A DNA stretch of 64,000 bases from Aquilaria yunnanensis (lineage: Eukaryota > Streptophyta > Magnoliopsida > Malvales > Thymelaeaceae): positions 80,332,501-80,396,500 of the forward strand of contig CM077593.1 of the NCBI GenBank assembly GCA_039654915.1. The letters run 5' to 3'. Shown one piece after another: positions 10,971-23,839 of this stretch. The notes below the pieces were generated by a model. It had not been told where the DNA came from and ran no database searches. It saw only the letters and a list, made by a program, of their open reading frames with translations. Each line of letters starts with the position of its first letter. The stretch's first letter is position 1. The translations under genes and the position numbers were made by a program.

Positions 10971-13900
10971 TAAAGGTGTTCAATTGGATAGATTGGTTCT
11001 AAACCGATCCAAATAGGTAGAACAGGTTGGTTTTCAATTTTGAAAATGACAATCCAAACCATCCAAATAAGGCATAAGAACCGAACCAATCCAACTACAT
11101 AACAATTTGGTTGGATTGGTTCCTAACTTCGGTTTTTTAGTTTTTACCTGAATAAAATGCTAAAAAAACACCAAAACTTCATCCATAATAGTCAATAAGG
11201 ACTATACATATCCATAATAGCAACAACTAACAATTCATCTAATATTTATATAATAATTTTTCAGCTATAAACAATCCAACTAAGACCCAAAAAAGAATAG
11301 AAACATTGTTATCAAAAGTCTTTCCAGTTGGTGAATCTCTCAAAATATCTTTTTTGTTGATCTCCTAACTGAAATTGATGCAATTTTCCAACCCACTTTG
11401 CAGTAAAAAAAACATTATAGTTGCAGCAACAACAACTAATAGAAAGGCTTCTATTGAGATGATTAGCTATACATACTATAGGTAACCTAAAAACAACAAC
11501 AACCATCAACTCTGCAGGAAGCTGAAAAAAAATGCAGTGATTCTAATTTTTTACATACTTGTCACAGGAATAATATCAATAAAATGAAAACATAAATAAG
11601 TAAATAGTCCAAGAACAAAAAATGGACCCAAGTAATTATATACAACAGGATTAGCAACTAATTATCTACTAACACAATTTTAATTAAATAAAATGAATGA
11701 TAGGAGACAAGATTACAATTTAACACAAGTAGAGGAATAATAATTAAGAAGAGTACTTTAACTTTCCTTGCCATATTAAATTCAACCATTTTTTCATTTT
11801 GAAATAATGAAAACCTCTACGATACTATGCCTATACATATTCAGTGTAATCAAAGAACAAAAGAAGCATATCAGATTTTATACCCCTTTAACTCCACTTA
11901 CACCAGGCAAGGAAAAGAAAACACTCAAGTTTTTTGGTATGTATGAAATGGAGCTATCACAAAAGGAAACACTAATAAAAATAAAGGCTTTTGTTGGAGA
12001 GATTAATTGTACATACCATAGCTAGCACAAAAACAGAAACAACCATTACCTTTGCAGGAAGCTAAATAAAAGCAGTAGTGATTCTGGTTTTTCATTTACT
12101 TATATCCATAAACAAAAGCTGAATGAAAAAAAGTTGTTTACTCTGTAAAAATTTAGCCTTATAAATCAAGAATGCTTTAATCCCTAGCCAATTGTGCCAA
12201 CTTTGTAGGAAGTAGCAACAACATTAAACTCAATTAGGAATGAAAAAAAATCAAAAAGATCATGAAGAAGTCATGACAAAGGCATCAACCTAAGATTATC
12301 ACTTTCATCAAGTTTGTCAATCTCTTGCAACTCTTCTTCAATGTTCAAAATATGGGGATGTTTTCAAATCAAATCATGAGCACATAAAAGTGCTTAGACC
12401 ATTTTAGGGCTCTTGGAGCTCCTAAATGCATCAAGAATATAGCCACTAATATTGAACATTGATTCTAATGCAATAGTTGAAATAAGGATAACCAATACAT
12501 CTTGAGCCATTTTAGAAAGAACAGGGACATGATTGGTATTAAATCTCCACCAAGTTAAAATATTAAAATTATTATTATCATCCTCATATTCTTCACCCAA
12601 GTACTTCTTTAGCTTAGATTTTTCTTCCCCACTTCCACTTGAGGTTTTATATCTCTCATTCATTTTACTTATAAGAGTTTCTTTATCATCAACCTCACGA
12701 ATCCCTCGAACTTTTTCTTTAGACTTAGTAGTTTGAAGTTGGCTTTTCTTTTTTTCGATATGAATCAAACAACTCATAAGTGGCTTCCCTCATATTCTTG
12801 ACCATAGGTGCATCAATTTCTTTATCATCAACATGCAGCTCAGAAAAAATAAATTGAACATACTCCAATTTATGGTGAGGATCAAGAACAATTGCGATGT
12901 AAATTAGTATACTCATTTTATCAATATTACCCTAGTACTTATTATATTTTTCCTTCATTTTTTCTGTCATTGAGTACAAATTAGAATTAGAAGAATCAAG
13001 CCATTCCTTTAACAAACAATCAACAACACAAATCTCATGGAAAAAGTTTTTAGAAGTCACATATAATGGTCCAAAAAATTCTTAAGGTGAGTTCATAAAA
13101 ACTTTTAAGGAAAGTGACTAAGATCTTAACATTTTTCCCAATCATTTTCATCTGGAACTCCTGAATTTGATTCCAGTTCAATTTGAAAGTGAGGATCTTG
13201 GGTTTCAAATCTCTTAAATGCTCTCTTAAATTTTAAAGTAGTGCTCAACATCAAGTATGTCAAGTTCCATCTTATGTAAACATCTAAGCACAACATACTT
13301 TTACTTTGAAGTTTTTCAAATTCTACACAAGACGTGAACTTTGCTAACCTAGAGGAAGAGTTTTTCATATACATCACAGTTGACCTCACTCTAGCAATTG
13401 AGGTAGTTACTTCTTGCGAACCATCATTCACAACTAAGTTAATTACATGTGCATTACATCGCATGATACTTCCCTTTCAAGGCATCAGTACCCTAGTTCT
13501 CAATTTCTTTTATGTAAGTTATTGCAATATCTTTTGAGCTTGCATTATCAATAGTTATGATCATGACTTTATCAATCTTCCAATCCAATGAGCACTTCTC
13601 AACCATTCCACCAATTTTAACCTCTCTATGACTTGATATTGGATAGAAATTCATAATTTTCTTATGTAAATTCCAATCAATGTCAATGAAGTGTGCAGTT
13701 AGACACATATAATTAACCCTCTAAAAGGAAGTCCAAGTATCGATAGTGAGATAAGCATGTTAGCCTATATTTTTAAACCACTTTTGTCACTTCTTTCTCT
13801 CATCGAAATACAGCTAAAAACAATCTCTTGCAATAGTAATTTGAGAGCAAATTGCAAATCTAGGACATACAAGGGACATGAAATGCCTAAACCCTTCCAT

Positions 13901-15932
13901 TTCAACAAAACTTGAATGAAAGTTCATAAACTATTATCATGTGTGCTAAACCCCTTCTAATAGCATCTTGATCAAATTTCCAACATCCACGTATTGTATC
14001 CCCATGCCTCTACCCTGCCCAAGTGCATTAGTTGTCTTAGATTGAAAAGCTAATTTTGTTTTCTTGCAACTACATTTGAAGGGTTATTTGGGCAGACAAC
14101 AACATGCTTAATAAGATTGTTAGTCCCATTATATATGCTATCACAAGCAAAATCCTTAGGGCAATACTTACGTTGTGCTCTCATGTGTCTATCTTAGTCA
14201 GCATATTTTAAAAAATGATCCCAACTAGTTGATCTTGTTTTCATATTTCTTCTTTTTACTTTAGGGGCAGACTCTACTGTTGCACTTTGAGGGACTGTTT
14301 CTGGTTGATTTTGAGTTACTTGTTGTGATGCATCTTGAACTGCATCAACTTCACTTTGTACTCTTTCTGGTGCTTCATTTACTATGGTCGAAGACATTTA
14401 CAAATCAAATTAGAAATAGTAGATCAAGGCAATTTATTATTGTTCCCAATTTAAATCCAAGCTTAGAGAAGTATGTGCCATAGTTGTAAAAACTACTTAA
14501 TTTTTCCAAGGCTAAACATGCAAGTGGTGGCTGGCTTAGTTATTTTTCCTTTAGCTCATCGTAATAGTGTTGGAGTTATAAAATTAAAGAAGCACTAAAC
14601 TCAAATCCTTGAGGCTTTTGATGCCAAAACATGAGCCTTCAAACTAAAAAAAAAATGACATGGATAATTGTGGACCAAGTTGGGTCATTATAAACAATAT
14701 ACCAAGAAATAATTTCTTCTCTTTCTATTTTTTTGACAATTACCTGTATTTGTCTTATGTGTGTGTATGTTATGCTCTTTCTTTCTTTTTCTTCCTTTTG
14801 CTTTGAAATACTCATCAATTTCTTTTTCACTCATTAGAATATGGTTCAATTTACAAACAATTGCTCATTTTGTTTGTCCTTTAACAAACAATGGTCTAAC
14901 AATTAGTGTATGGTCTGTTTCATGGCATTTTTTTAATGAAAGTAGAAAACTTAATTTACTATTGAATAAAAATAAAAAATGTTTCATGATAATCCAAGAA
15001 CTCATATACATTAGAAACAACAAAGCAACTTAGCAAACATCACTATATTTTTATAAGCCGGATAACATTGAAAAACAATAGTCTTGAATAAAGAGTCTAT
15101 AATATCATACTTTGACAAGTGTGCATGATATAATATTAGTATTGAAGAAGTCTTAAAGTGTTTTAGCATGGCTGTAATTTATTATCTCACATGCATAGCA
15201 TTACCAGAAAAAAGGACAAGTAATTAGCTTAGCTGACCAGAAAACTTCAGAAAAAGGAATATCCCACAAATAATAATACCTACCCCAAATGTCCTTTTCT
15301 AAGTTTTACTAAGATGAACGAAAAAAAAACTTTATAGAAGTGCAGTTGAAATTTTTGACCATCAGAAGCAAACACAAACAGTTAAAGAAAACCTGAATAT
15401 CAGAAGAAGCAAACAAAATAGGACAAAAATCATTTTGTCCTTTACCTTTATCCAACTTTTGCCTGGTTTCAGGAGAAGAATGCTTGCAAAGCTTACAATT
15501 TTGACCAACAGAAGCTTTTGATTCTATAGATAGTTATGAATCGAAGCAATTGGTGATCCAAGAGAACTTCAAACTGTTGGACCGAAGAGGAGGAAGGGAA
15601 AGAACGATGCTACTTGCAATTTGGGAAGCCAAATGGAAGAATGGAGAGAAATCACCAAGCAGCTGCAGCTATCTGCAGCAAGCAGCTCTTGAGTCTAATT
15701 GGTTTAGATAAAAATAAAGTCCTTTATATACCTAGGGTTAAAAAAGGTAAATATAAAATACTAATTTTACTGTTTGGTTTTAAAATCAATGACAGAAACT
15801 GAACCATTCAACCGAATAAGCAATTCAGTTTTAGTCCAAATTGATCCAGAAAACTAAATAGCTGAACCAAATAATCCAATCCAATTAATTTGTTAAATTA
15901 TTTTGGTTTTGTCTAAATAGTGAACACCCATA
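10971..15932 (-). mobile_element. Full-length hAT transposon (hAT-1)
   Basis: The 4962-bp element is flanked by a perfect 8-bp target duplication, GTAGGCAA, at 10963-10970 and 15933-15940. Imperfect terminal inverted repeats read TAAAGGTGTTCA (left) and TATGGGTGTTCA (right, minus strand). Both subterminal regions are rich in short AACCGAACCAA / CCAATCCAA-type repeats, a feature of Ac/Tam3-type hAT ends. It carries a decayed transposase on the minus strand and sits in an intron of the Helitron RPA gene. Confidence 0.95.
12290..14397 (-). pseudogene. hAT-1 transposase remnant
   Basis: The start is taken at 14397 (MSSTIVNEAPERV). A BED-type zinc finger follows at about 14235-14090, with SWDHFLKYAD, KYCPKDF and NLIKHVVVC. 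The first Cys of the finger is Arg, and a stop lies just after YAD. Core fragments are at 13708-13493 (TIDNASSKDIAITYIKEI) and 13464-13126 (MRCNAHVINLVVNDG, LDVYIRWNLTYLML). The 12916-12725 fragment has IVLDPHHKLEYV, and the hAT dimerisation domain is at 12600-12394 (WWRFNTNHVPVLSKMAQDVL, ESMFNISGYILDAFRSS). Several frameshifts make it inactive. The order and motifs match Ac-like transposases. Confidence 0.92.
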
Positions 15933-15940
15933 GTAGGCAA

Positions 15941-16430
15941 ATAGGTAGCAGTAGGATAGCACATGTATGTTTATAATCAAAAGTTGAAATTACTCTAACT
16001 TTATTGCAACACAACTATGAAGATAATCCAGTTCATAAATCATAAGATGCTGAACTGGCCTAGGACTTGTTGTTCCTAAAACTTGTGTTGTACTTGTATA
16101 AATATTAAAAATGGCAACTTCACGAAGCGTAGGTCTTTCAAATGCATAAAAATGGAAAATAATTGAAAATTAGTAGTAAGAATTTTTTTCTTATTAAACA
16201 TGGGCTTTTATATGACAGTAGAAGAGTTGGAAATGTATGAATGTAGAAGAGAAGTAACTTCCTAGAGGTCTAAATTGACATATATCTTCGTTCCACATGA
16301 CAACGTAAGGAAATATATACCTATATGCAAAATGAGTAATTCACAGTTCAATCTATTATATTAACCACAATCGCTTGATCGTGATTGAAATATTACCTTA
16401 TTTGAAAAGTCAAGAAAGTGTCATACCTGC
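15941..16430 (-). pseudogene. Degraded end of the first RPA block
   Basis: On the minus strand about 16150-16060 reads ERPTLREVAIFNIYTSTTQV, which may be the end of the second OB fold, where RPA proteins have a short strand with the pattern A-T-x-I-Y-I/T. The match is weak. The rest of the stretch shows nothing I can assign. It ends at the hAT-1 target duplication. Confidence 0.4.
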
Positions 16431-17345
16431 AAATAGTTTTACATAAGTACATGTAATAACTAATATTACATGATCTTTGAACTCATAAAATTCATCAAAA
16501 GGAGTTATATCTACTTTATCTCCCCATAAAACAACTTGCTTTTTAGGTCTTCTAGAAATTAAAATAGAAAAATATTAAAATGGATTAATGATAGATTAAT
16601 GAAAATATTAGAGATAAAATGTAATAATAAAGTAAAATTTTGAGAATCACACACATTATTCTTCAAGCAAAGAGAATGCATTCGGTTAATCAAACCATCA
16701 TTTTTATGTTGATCATGAACAGACTCACATACAAATAGCTTCCCAACAACATCTTTTCAATAAGAACCATGTAAACATAAAAATAAATAGTTAATTAAAT
16801 AGGAAATTAAATATTGAAAATTGAAATCACATAGGATAAAGTAGTCAATTTTTCGTGAGAATACTCAAAAGTCTTAAATTTATGTTGACCAATGTCAGCA
16901 TACTTAGCCAATTCCATAGTGACAGTTGTGTGGCTAGAGAAATGGATCTTATATGTACATGACATAGGATTAAACATGTTAGGAGCATTTACAAGTGTGA
17001 AGTTCTTAATCATATATACACGTCTTTCGATAAACTACCTTTGGAACCTCTCCACTAATGATGGTGAAGCTTGTGCACATATGTAATCATTTCACAATAT
17101 TTTATACAGTGATATTTAGAGGTTATTTTAATTGAGAAGCAAACTTATAATCAACATAAATATTAAACATAATAGTGAAAAATACTTACATTTGCATATA
17201 AAAGAATCATATCAATGCTAAGAAAGTTGCCATCAAATGAATTAAATGCATCCTAGAACTGTGTTACTTGAATCTTAACTAACCAATTAAAACCAAATGT
17301 TGCAAGATGTTGTATAAGGTGATTATGCTGTCTCATCTGCAGTGA
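16430..17345 (-). pseudogene. Helitron RPA70-like protein, N-terminal and middle OB folds
   Basis: Three to four exon-like pieces follow each other leftward. Piece one (about 17345-17190) has WLVKIQVTQF and LSIDMILLYA, the start of DBD-A. Piece two (about 17100-16830) has GEVPKVV, FTLVNAPNMFNPMSCTYKIH and QHKFKTFEY. Piece three (about 16760-16665) has KDVVGKLFVCESVHDQHKND. Piece four (about 16560-16436) has QVVLWGDKVDITPF and VILVITCTYVKLFAG, the usual end of a DNA-binding OB fold. Stops occur in pieces one and two. RPA genes downstream of Rep/helicase are typical of plant Helitrons and probably bind single-stranded DNA during rolling-circle transposition. Confidence 0.78.
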
Positions 17346-17752
17346 TAAAACACATACAATGAAATTGCATATTTCATTAAGAAATGAATTGAAATCTGTA
17401 AGGAAAATATTTCATTTGACTTATGTGGCAAGTAAAATGTTGCACAATCTACCATCTATACAATTTGTCAAACATCTCAGTATATATAATATTTTTTTGT
17501 TAAAAAAGTATTGTTTGATATCTTGTTTACTAACAACACATTCAATCCATCAGGAGAAGTGACATAGGAAACAACAAGATATAATTGTCCATGGCCAAAA
17601 ACTGGTTCACGAAGATATAGTCGAACATGTTCAGTTGTTTGCCCCTAACTTTTATTAATCATCATTGTGAAACATTGTTTGATAGGAAATTAGCAACGTG
17701 ATAGATTAAATGATAATTGGGTATCAAACGGCACAATTTCAATATGTGGAAT

Positions 17753-18999
17753 CAGTGGCGGAGCCTATAGGGGGGCTAGGGGGTGCCCGGCGCCCCTAAC
17801 ATTTTTGTAATATATATATACATATATATATATGTAAATAATGAAAAAAAATTATATTATCTCTTTTGTGGACTCCCAATTTTTTAATTATAAAGCATAA
17901 CAATAATTTTTAAAAAGTATATTTGTAAAATGGTAATAATTTTCTCCATTTCACTAAAATTATACATAAATGCATGTGGTTGATTTGTGTGAGAAATATA
18001 GGAAAATTCCAACATCAAACAATTAATTTTTTTCTCTTAATAAAAAATAATTAGTTATATTCTAAAAAGTTAAAAATGTAAAAGTGCAACTTTTCCACTT
18101 TTTTTGCAAATTTTTGTATTAATTAAGGCGTATTTCGTGAGAAATAGATGAAGTACTTTAGCAAACAGATAATAGAGCTTCTTCTTCTTTGTGTTGTTTT
18201 GAATCCAAGAAATTCATATAAGTCCTTTAATATTGTGAACATATGTAGATTCACTGATAAGTTTTATGCTTCAGATTTTACTGAATAAGAAAAGATTCAT
18301 TTGAAGTATCAGCTGCAGCATTATGAACTTGATATGCCCTACCATCCACAGTTAAAAAAATGTATTTACAATTACTGAATTGTGTAAAAGACTAAATGAA
18401 ATAGGAAAGTTAGAAATTTATCCTTTGGTGGAAAAATTAATTTGTCTTATATTGACTTTTCTTTGTTTCAACTGCAACAACGAAACGAGCATTTTCAACA
18501 ATGAAAATTGTGAAAACGAGACTTCATAGTAGTATGAGTGATAATTTTCTCAAGAATCACTTGATTGTTTATATTGAAAGGGAGATTATTGAGACTTTTT
18601 CAATAGACAAGAAAATAAATGATTTTTATACATTCAAAGAAAGGCGTGCCCACTTCAAGATGCACAAGGTATTATCTTTTTATTTGCCATGTGATACTAA
18701 TTGAACATGTGTACATGTATAATAACATAACTAATTTTTCATTGCTAGGGAAGCATGTGATTTGATATGGATTTAAAGCTTATGGTTATCAATTCATTAT
18801 ATGGATGAAAGCTGAGATTTAGTAAATTTTACTTGCTATTTTGGAAGTGTGTAACCTATAAACATAGCGTTTTAAGATATTTTAAGTTATTTTTTGCTAT
18901 TTTCTTTTTTGCATTGTGGAAATACATCTAATTCTTAATTCTCTAATATTTTCAAAATGAAGTCCGGCCCCCCAACTTAAAATCTTGGCTTTGCCCTTG
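17753..18999 (+). mobile_element. Non-autonomous hAT derivative nested in the helicase
   Basis: The 1247-bp element has a perfect 8-bp target duplication, TGTGGAAT, at 17745-17752 and 19000-19007. Terminal repeats are CAGTGGCGGAGCC on the left and CAAGGGCAAAGCC on the right (minus strand), followed on both sides by G/C-rich subterminal DNA. When the element and one duplication are removed, the Helitron helicase frame reads on from CFIPH into the next conserved block. It retains only the last part of a transposase gene. Confidence 0.93.
18466..18707 (+). pseudogene. C-terminal fragment of a hAT transposase
   Basis: The frame reads STATTKRAFSTMKIVKTRL, then LIVYIEREIIETFSIDKK and ERRAHFK. This is the end of the dimerisation domain of plant hAT transposases with a TTF-type zinc finger (consensus ERAFSAMKIVKTRLRN...VYIER). 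The N-terminal part of the gene is absent, so the element is a deletion derivative that needs a transposase in trans. It is a different hAT family from hAT-1 and hAT-2, judging by terminal repeats and motif. Confidence 0.85.
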
Positions 19000-21900
19000 T
19001 GTGGAATGAAGCAATACATGCTTGCATTTGTACCAGTCAATAATTTAGCCTTAATAACTTGTTCAGCTAACCTTGTAACTATCAATCTTGTCCTATTATA
19101 TAGGCCACTTCCTTGGTTAATTTTTCTCAACAAGATAATTGACAGCCCAATCTTTAACTCTAATATATGATTTGGAAGTCCAGATAACTTTAAAGCATTC
19201 AAATACTCAACAAGGTACAGTAAACTATGTCATATCTACCATACTATCTCCTAGCAATTCATTCATTAGACAATTATTAACATCAATAGTGTCATTCTTC
19301 GGTGAAAGTATTGCCCTCTCCCTTAACTATTGCCTATTAAATATGTTAATCTGTAAGTTTGGATACTTTGATGATATAACATCACGTATATGATCACCCA
19401 TTCTAGGGATTAGAAACTTGTTTGGAATTCTTGTCCATGTTACTTGCTCCTCATCTTCATAAATTTTTCACAACGGCAATCTTCATTTAGCAAGTTGAAG
19501 AATCTAATTAGAAAATAATGCAACGCACTGGACATCGAGTTATATAATCTTTTTTTTTATGTAAGAGTATAGACTTGATATTGTGACCATAATAATGAAG
19601 AAAAGATAGTCGAAGCCACAAAGCCACCCCTACTTCCATGGGTAATCATAGGCAAAATTTGTCTAAAGTCACCTTCAAGGACAATAGTTTTTCCACCGAA
19701 GACTTTATGTTCAGTAGTGTGATCATGCACATGCATGAGATCTTGTAATGTTCTATCTAAAGTCTCAAACGCATGCCTATGCATCATCAAGGCCTCATCT
19801 CAAATTATCAAAGTTGCCTACAAAGGAGTTCAACTAATGGAGTAGATTGTTTCACATTACACACTAAATCTTTGTCCAACTTTATTGGGATTTTGAAACG
19901 AGAATGTATGGTATGGCCTCCAGGTAACAAAAGCACTGCAATATTAGATGATGCAACTGATATTGCTATCTTGCCTTCAAAACAGACGTGAGCAAGAATC
20001 ATGTGCCACAGATAAGTCTTCCCAGTTCCTCCACTGCCATAAACAAAAAAGAATGCACCTAATCTTGTGTCAATCGAATTTTTGTTTGAATGATAAACAA
20101 ATCTCTGACCATTATTAAGACCACTAACCAATGATGTATTTTCATCTGCCAATGTAGCTTGATCATAATTAAGTTCTTCCACAATTAATAAATTTTCTTC
20201 AATTATTAAAGTGCTAAGATTAGGGTAAAGTATACCAAAAAATTCTTTCAAAGTTCTTTCATGTCAATTCATCATCTTTTCAATATAAGGCATAATTATA
20301 CCTTTCTTGATTAGACAACATGAACTCAAGATCATTTCTAACCTTGCATTGCACAATGATCATATTATCATATAGTGCTTCACAGTGCTGGTTTTAGAGC
20401 TCAAAAAGGCTGACAACTTAGTAGAATAAGAGTAACGTGATAAAAAGATTCCATAGTTGGCTTTCCATTGCCCATTCTGTGGCTTCACATAATGCCTTTT
20501 GCCACTCTCCATCTCCATCAAGCAAACCTAATGCTAGGTAGGTGTTTTTAAATGTAGGATGTATAACACCACGAATAGTGTACAACTCATCATATGATGT
20601 TGGGCCTCCCTATACATTTAGTAGCATATGAAGGTAGTATTTCTCACCAGCAGTAGAATGCACATAATAGAGCCTACCAACACTTCTCTTGTGTACATGT
20701 TTAGTCCACTATTTAGATTGTTGATTATGGACATATCACATCAAAAACTCCACATATGTAAGTGTTTAGGCTTCCAAGTTAACGATATTATGGTGCATCC
20801 ATTTTTGAAATTTAGTAACACTATCACGTTACCATCGTACCATCTCACAAATGTCAGAATTTTCAGGGAATACAATATTTTGCTCATTTGGTAAATAGAA
20901 TGATAATCGTTTTACTGATGGGTCATGCTTGTGAATATAAAAAAAAAAATCTTCAACAAGCTTTCGATGTAAAAATATACCTACAATCTAAAAATGGTTT
21001 GATTTCATCAACTTGGCCAATAGAGCCTTTAATTACCACAGTTGAACGATCAATTCCATTGTGCATATATTTACACAAGTACTTAATGCATTTGTCTCTA
21101 TTTGTCTGTTCAATGTTCATGTAAAAATCATGTTTAAAAACTAAATCAACATTGTGCGGTACTACTGAACGGTTGGCACGCTGTATTCCATTCTTTGTGA
21201 CAATAGTTAAACAACATCTTCTTTTTTTTATTGGAAAACCATCATCACTAATAAATGTTTCTATTTGAAAAGAGCGTTGGTATTTCTTTTTACATCTTTT
21301 GTTCACCATGTATAGAGACCTATAATTTGCTAGTCCATATAAACCATGCATCTTATGTTTAGCCACAGCCTCAAAACTAATAAGATCTCTATTCTTATTT
21401 CGTAACTCAGTTGATATGTATCTATCTAAAGAATCAAAATCATTTATTTTGTCCTCAAGGTATAGCAAAAGAGCTATATGAGCATATGGAAGTCCATGTT
21501 TTTTGTGCTCTATTGTGACAATAACTGCATATATCACATAGTGAAACATGCCATTATTAAATTATGAAATAATTCATGTTCAATACTAAATCTTAACCAA
21601 GTGACGTTGATGGTTACATTAACTTCTATTGATCTTCCAAAATGTTGACCTTTTATTGTGTTTTGAAGTAAGGAGTTTAACTTTATTTCAAATACATGGT
21701 CAACGATATTAGGCTTGTCATGGATAGTTTGCATAGGTATAAATTCCGAACACTTAGTAATCTTATTCCACTTAGGATTAGAAATCATTGTTATAAATAA
21801 ATCTGGATGTCTAATCCACTCAGATATTGCGATAACATCTTGGTTGTTCTACATCATGTGTAATGGACCACCCGTAAATGATGATGGTAAAATACAAGAT

Positions 21901-23839
21901 TTTCTACTATGATAGCCAATAGTGTCCCCCTTATTGATTGATTCTTGTAAGCCACATAATTTTTCTGCATGCAATATATTTTGATGACTTCTAATGTAGT
22001 TGAATCATTGCTAAAGGATGCAACAATATGCATAAACTACATATTGCTAAAAAAGTCTCCCATCTCGTAGCACCATGGAATGAACAAATGCACGATGTTG
22101 AAGTTGAAAGGCATAATACTCATGTATAGTCATTTTATTTCGCATCATGTCATCCATTGTACCATCATGGTATGAGATTCTTTCATGAAAATCATTTGCT
22201 CCATTATAAAGCAAAATAGGGAAGTGTAGAGACATTAACTTTGGGTGTAAAACATTAAGTCTACGAGCACCATGAGCACGATTATAAATAACAATATTTC
22301 ATTTGTCACCTTGTTCCTCATCCAACCCAACTATCAATACAACAATTTCCCTAGATTCTAGTAGGTTATACAACGACCATCTCTCGACCTTAACATTATT
22401 AACCTAAATTGCACAGAATGGTTATCAAAATCCTGAAGTATGTCACATACACGCCTGAACTCTATCACAAGTTGGTTGTGATCATCAAACATCTATTGTA
22501 GTCCTTCAACAATAACTTTATCCATATTATTAGGATTTGAATTTCCAAAGCTCCTAATTTGGTTATCAATTTAATGCTTGGTGCATGTATATACAATTAA
22601 GCAAATCTTGGTAGGTTGCCTTTAGCAGAAACTAAGGAACCAATTCAATGGTGATTTTCACCCTTGATTTGGAATACTGATGGGCCACCACCATTATTTA
22701 TAGTCAAATTAATATTAGCTCCAGTGATAGTTGAACTCCCCAGTATTACTTTTTAAAATACTTTGAGAGTGGTCCACCCCTATAGTCCATCAACGTATGA
22801 AGTAATTCCAGTGCATGTGCCTCACATAGCAATTACACCTTTCCTTTTTGGCAACATATAGAGAATAGAGAATGTAGGATGTCATTGCCGTTGAGATTGA
22901 ATACTTCTCTCGGCATACCACAAAGTAGCTTGGCAGTGTTGATAAAGGAAAATATGATTTGGTGACCCAAAGTCTTCTCATTCTAGGAAACATCCTATGT
23001 AAAAATATTTTAAATTACATGGATGACATAATGACTTAAAGATTATAGTGGTTAGAATTTCTGTGAAAAATCTTGTTGTGATGTCATACAACAATTTGCT
23101 CAACCAATTCCTCATCTTCTTCATCAAAACGCCCAAACAATAAGCTATTTGAATGGCCAATGAATATTTGGTTAAGGAAATGAAATTGTCAAGAATGAGA
23201 TTCTAAAGGAAAAAATGGTAAAATTAGCTTTATTGTTTTCATCATCATCTTGAAGGCCTATGAATGGTAATCTATCTATCTCTATAACCACTGGTCTTCG
23301 TCTTTTATGAGGTAGTTGTAGGGAATTCGAACATTCATCAACTTCTAAATTTCTACTATTAAATGGTTCATTGGATTTTGATTTGTGATACATGAAATAG
23401 TACCAACAATTCTGGAGTTATCAATAGAATGATTTGACAAAAAATCATCCTGTAAAGTATTGATGATATCATATAGGGGTGTATGTGAGATTGACTGATG
23501 GACCATATTGTTCATAAAATGGTCTAAGAGAATAAGACTTCCAAAGTTGTGAGTGACATCATTGAGAGACGGTTGTTGGACTAATTGATAATGAAGGCCA
23601 GATGTTCGTACATCAGATGACTTATCATTCACCCTTAAAGAAAAGTTAGATGATCAATTCTCTTATGACTAGGAAGCAATTGTACTTGACTCTAAAGTTT
23701 TTATTCTTGGTCTATAATTGCTCAAAGTATTAGTAGGGGTCACAACTGTGGATTGTGACTGTGAGTGCACATAAGCACATGAAGACGCACAAGATCGCAA
23801 AAGTTGACTATGTTGAATTCTTCTTTGTCTAGCATCCAT

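Larger units (their letters stand above)
10250..23839 (-). mobile_element. Large Helitron with Rep/helicase and RPA genes, interrupted by two hAT elements
   Basis: Minus-strand remnants appear in the order expected of a plant Helitron. The Rep/helicase protein starts at ATG 23839 and runs to about 17490. An RPA70-like single-strand DNA-binding protein follows (17345-16060 and 10913-10250). The second RPA part is separated from the first only by the hAT at 10971-15932. The helicase part is split by the hAT derivative at 17753-18999. The limits given are those of recognisable coding sequence. I could not locate the 5' TC end or the 3' hairpin/CTRR end, and the element may extend left beyond the copia insertion. 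Confidence 0.88.
17490..23839 (-). pseudogene. Helitron Rep/helicase (RepHel) remnant
   Basis: The start is ATG 23839 (MDARQRRIQHSQLLRSC). Going leftward: a Helitron N-terminal region (RMTIHEYYAFQLQHRAF-like at 22235-22047); the Rep domain with GLPYAHIALLL, DRYISTELRNK and the tyrosine motif CIKYLCKYMHNG (21549-20953); a linker (GRLYYVHSTAGEKYYLHMLL, GPTSYDELYTIRGV, 20900-20400); and a Pif1-type helicase with Walker A GSGGTGKTYLW (20251-19808). Walker B follows as LII-stop-DEALMMHRHAF, then GDFRQILPM. The C-terminal part has LSGLPNHILELKIG and TRLIVTRLAEQVIKAKLLTG (19202-19000), then, beyond the inserted hAT, FDTQLSFNLSR and VFGHGQLYLVVSYV (17740-17490). Many stops and frameshifts are present. 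The first His of the HUH motif is Tyr. Confidence 0.93.

Noticed and set aside
16330..16400. Small hairpin (CAATC...GATTG) as a possible Helitron 3' end
   Set aside because: The stem is only five base pairs and AT-rich, no CTRR follows at the right distance, and RPA exons continue further left at 10913-10250.
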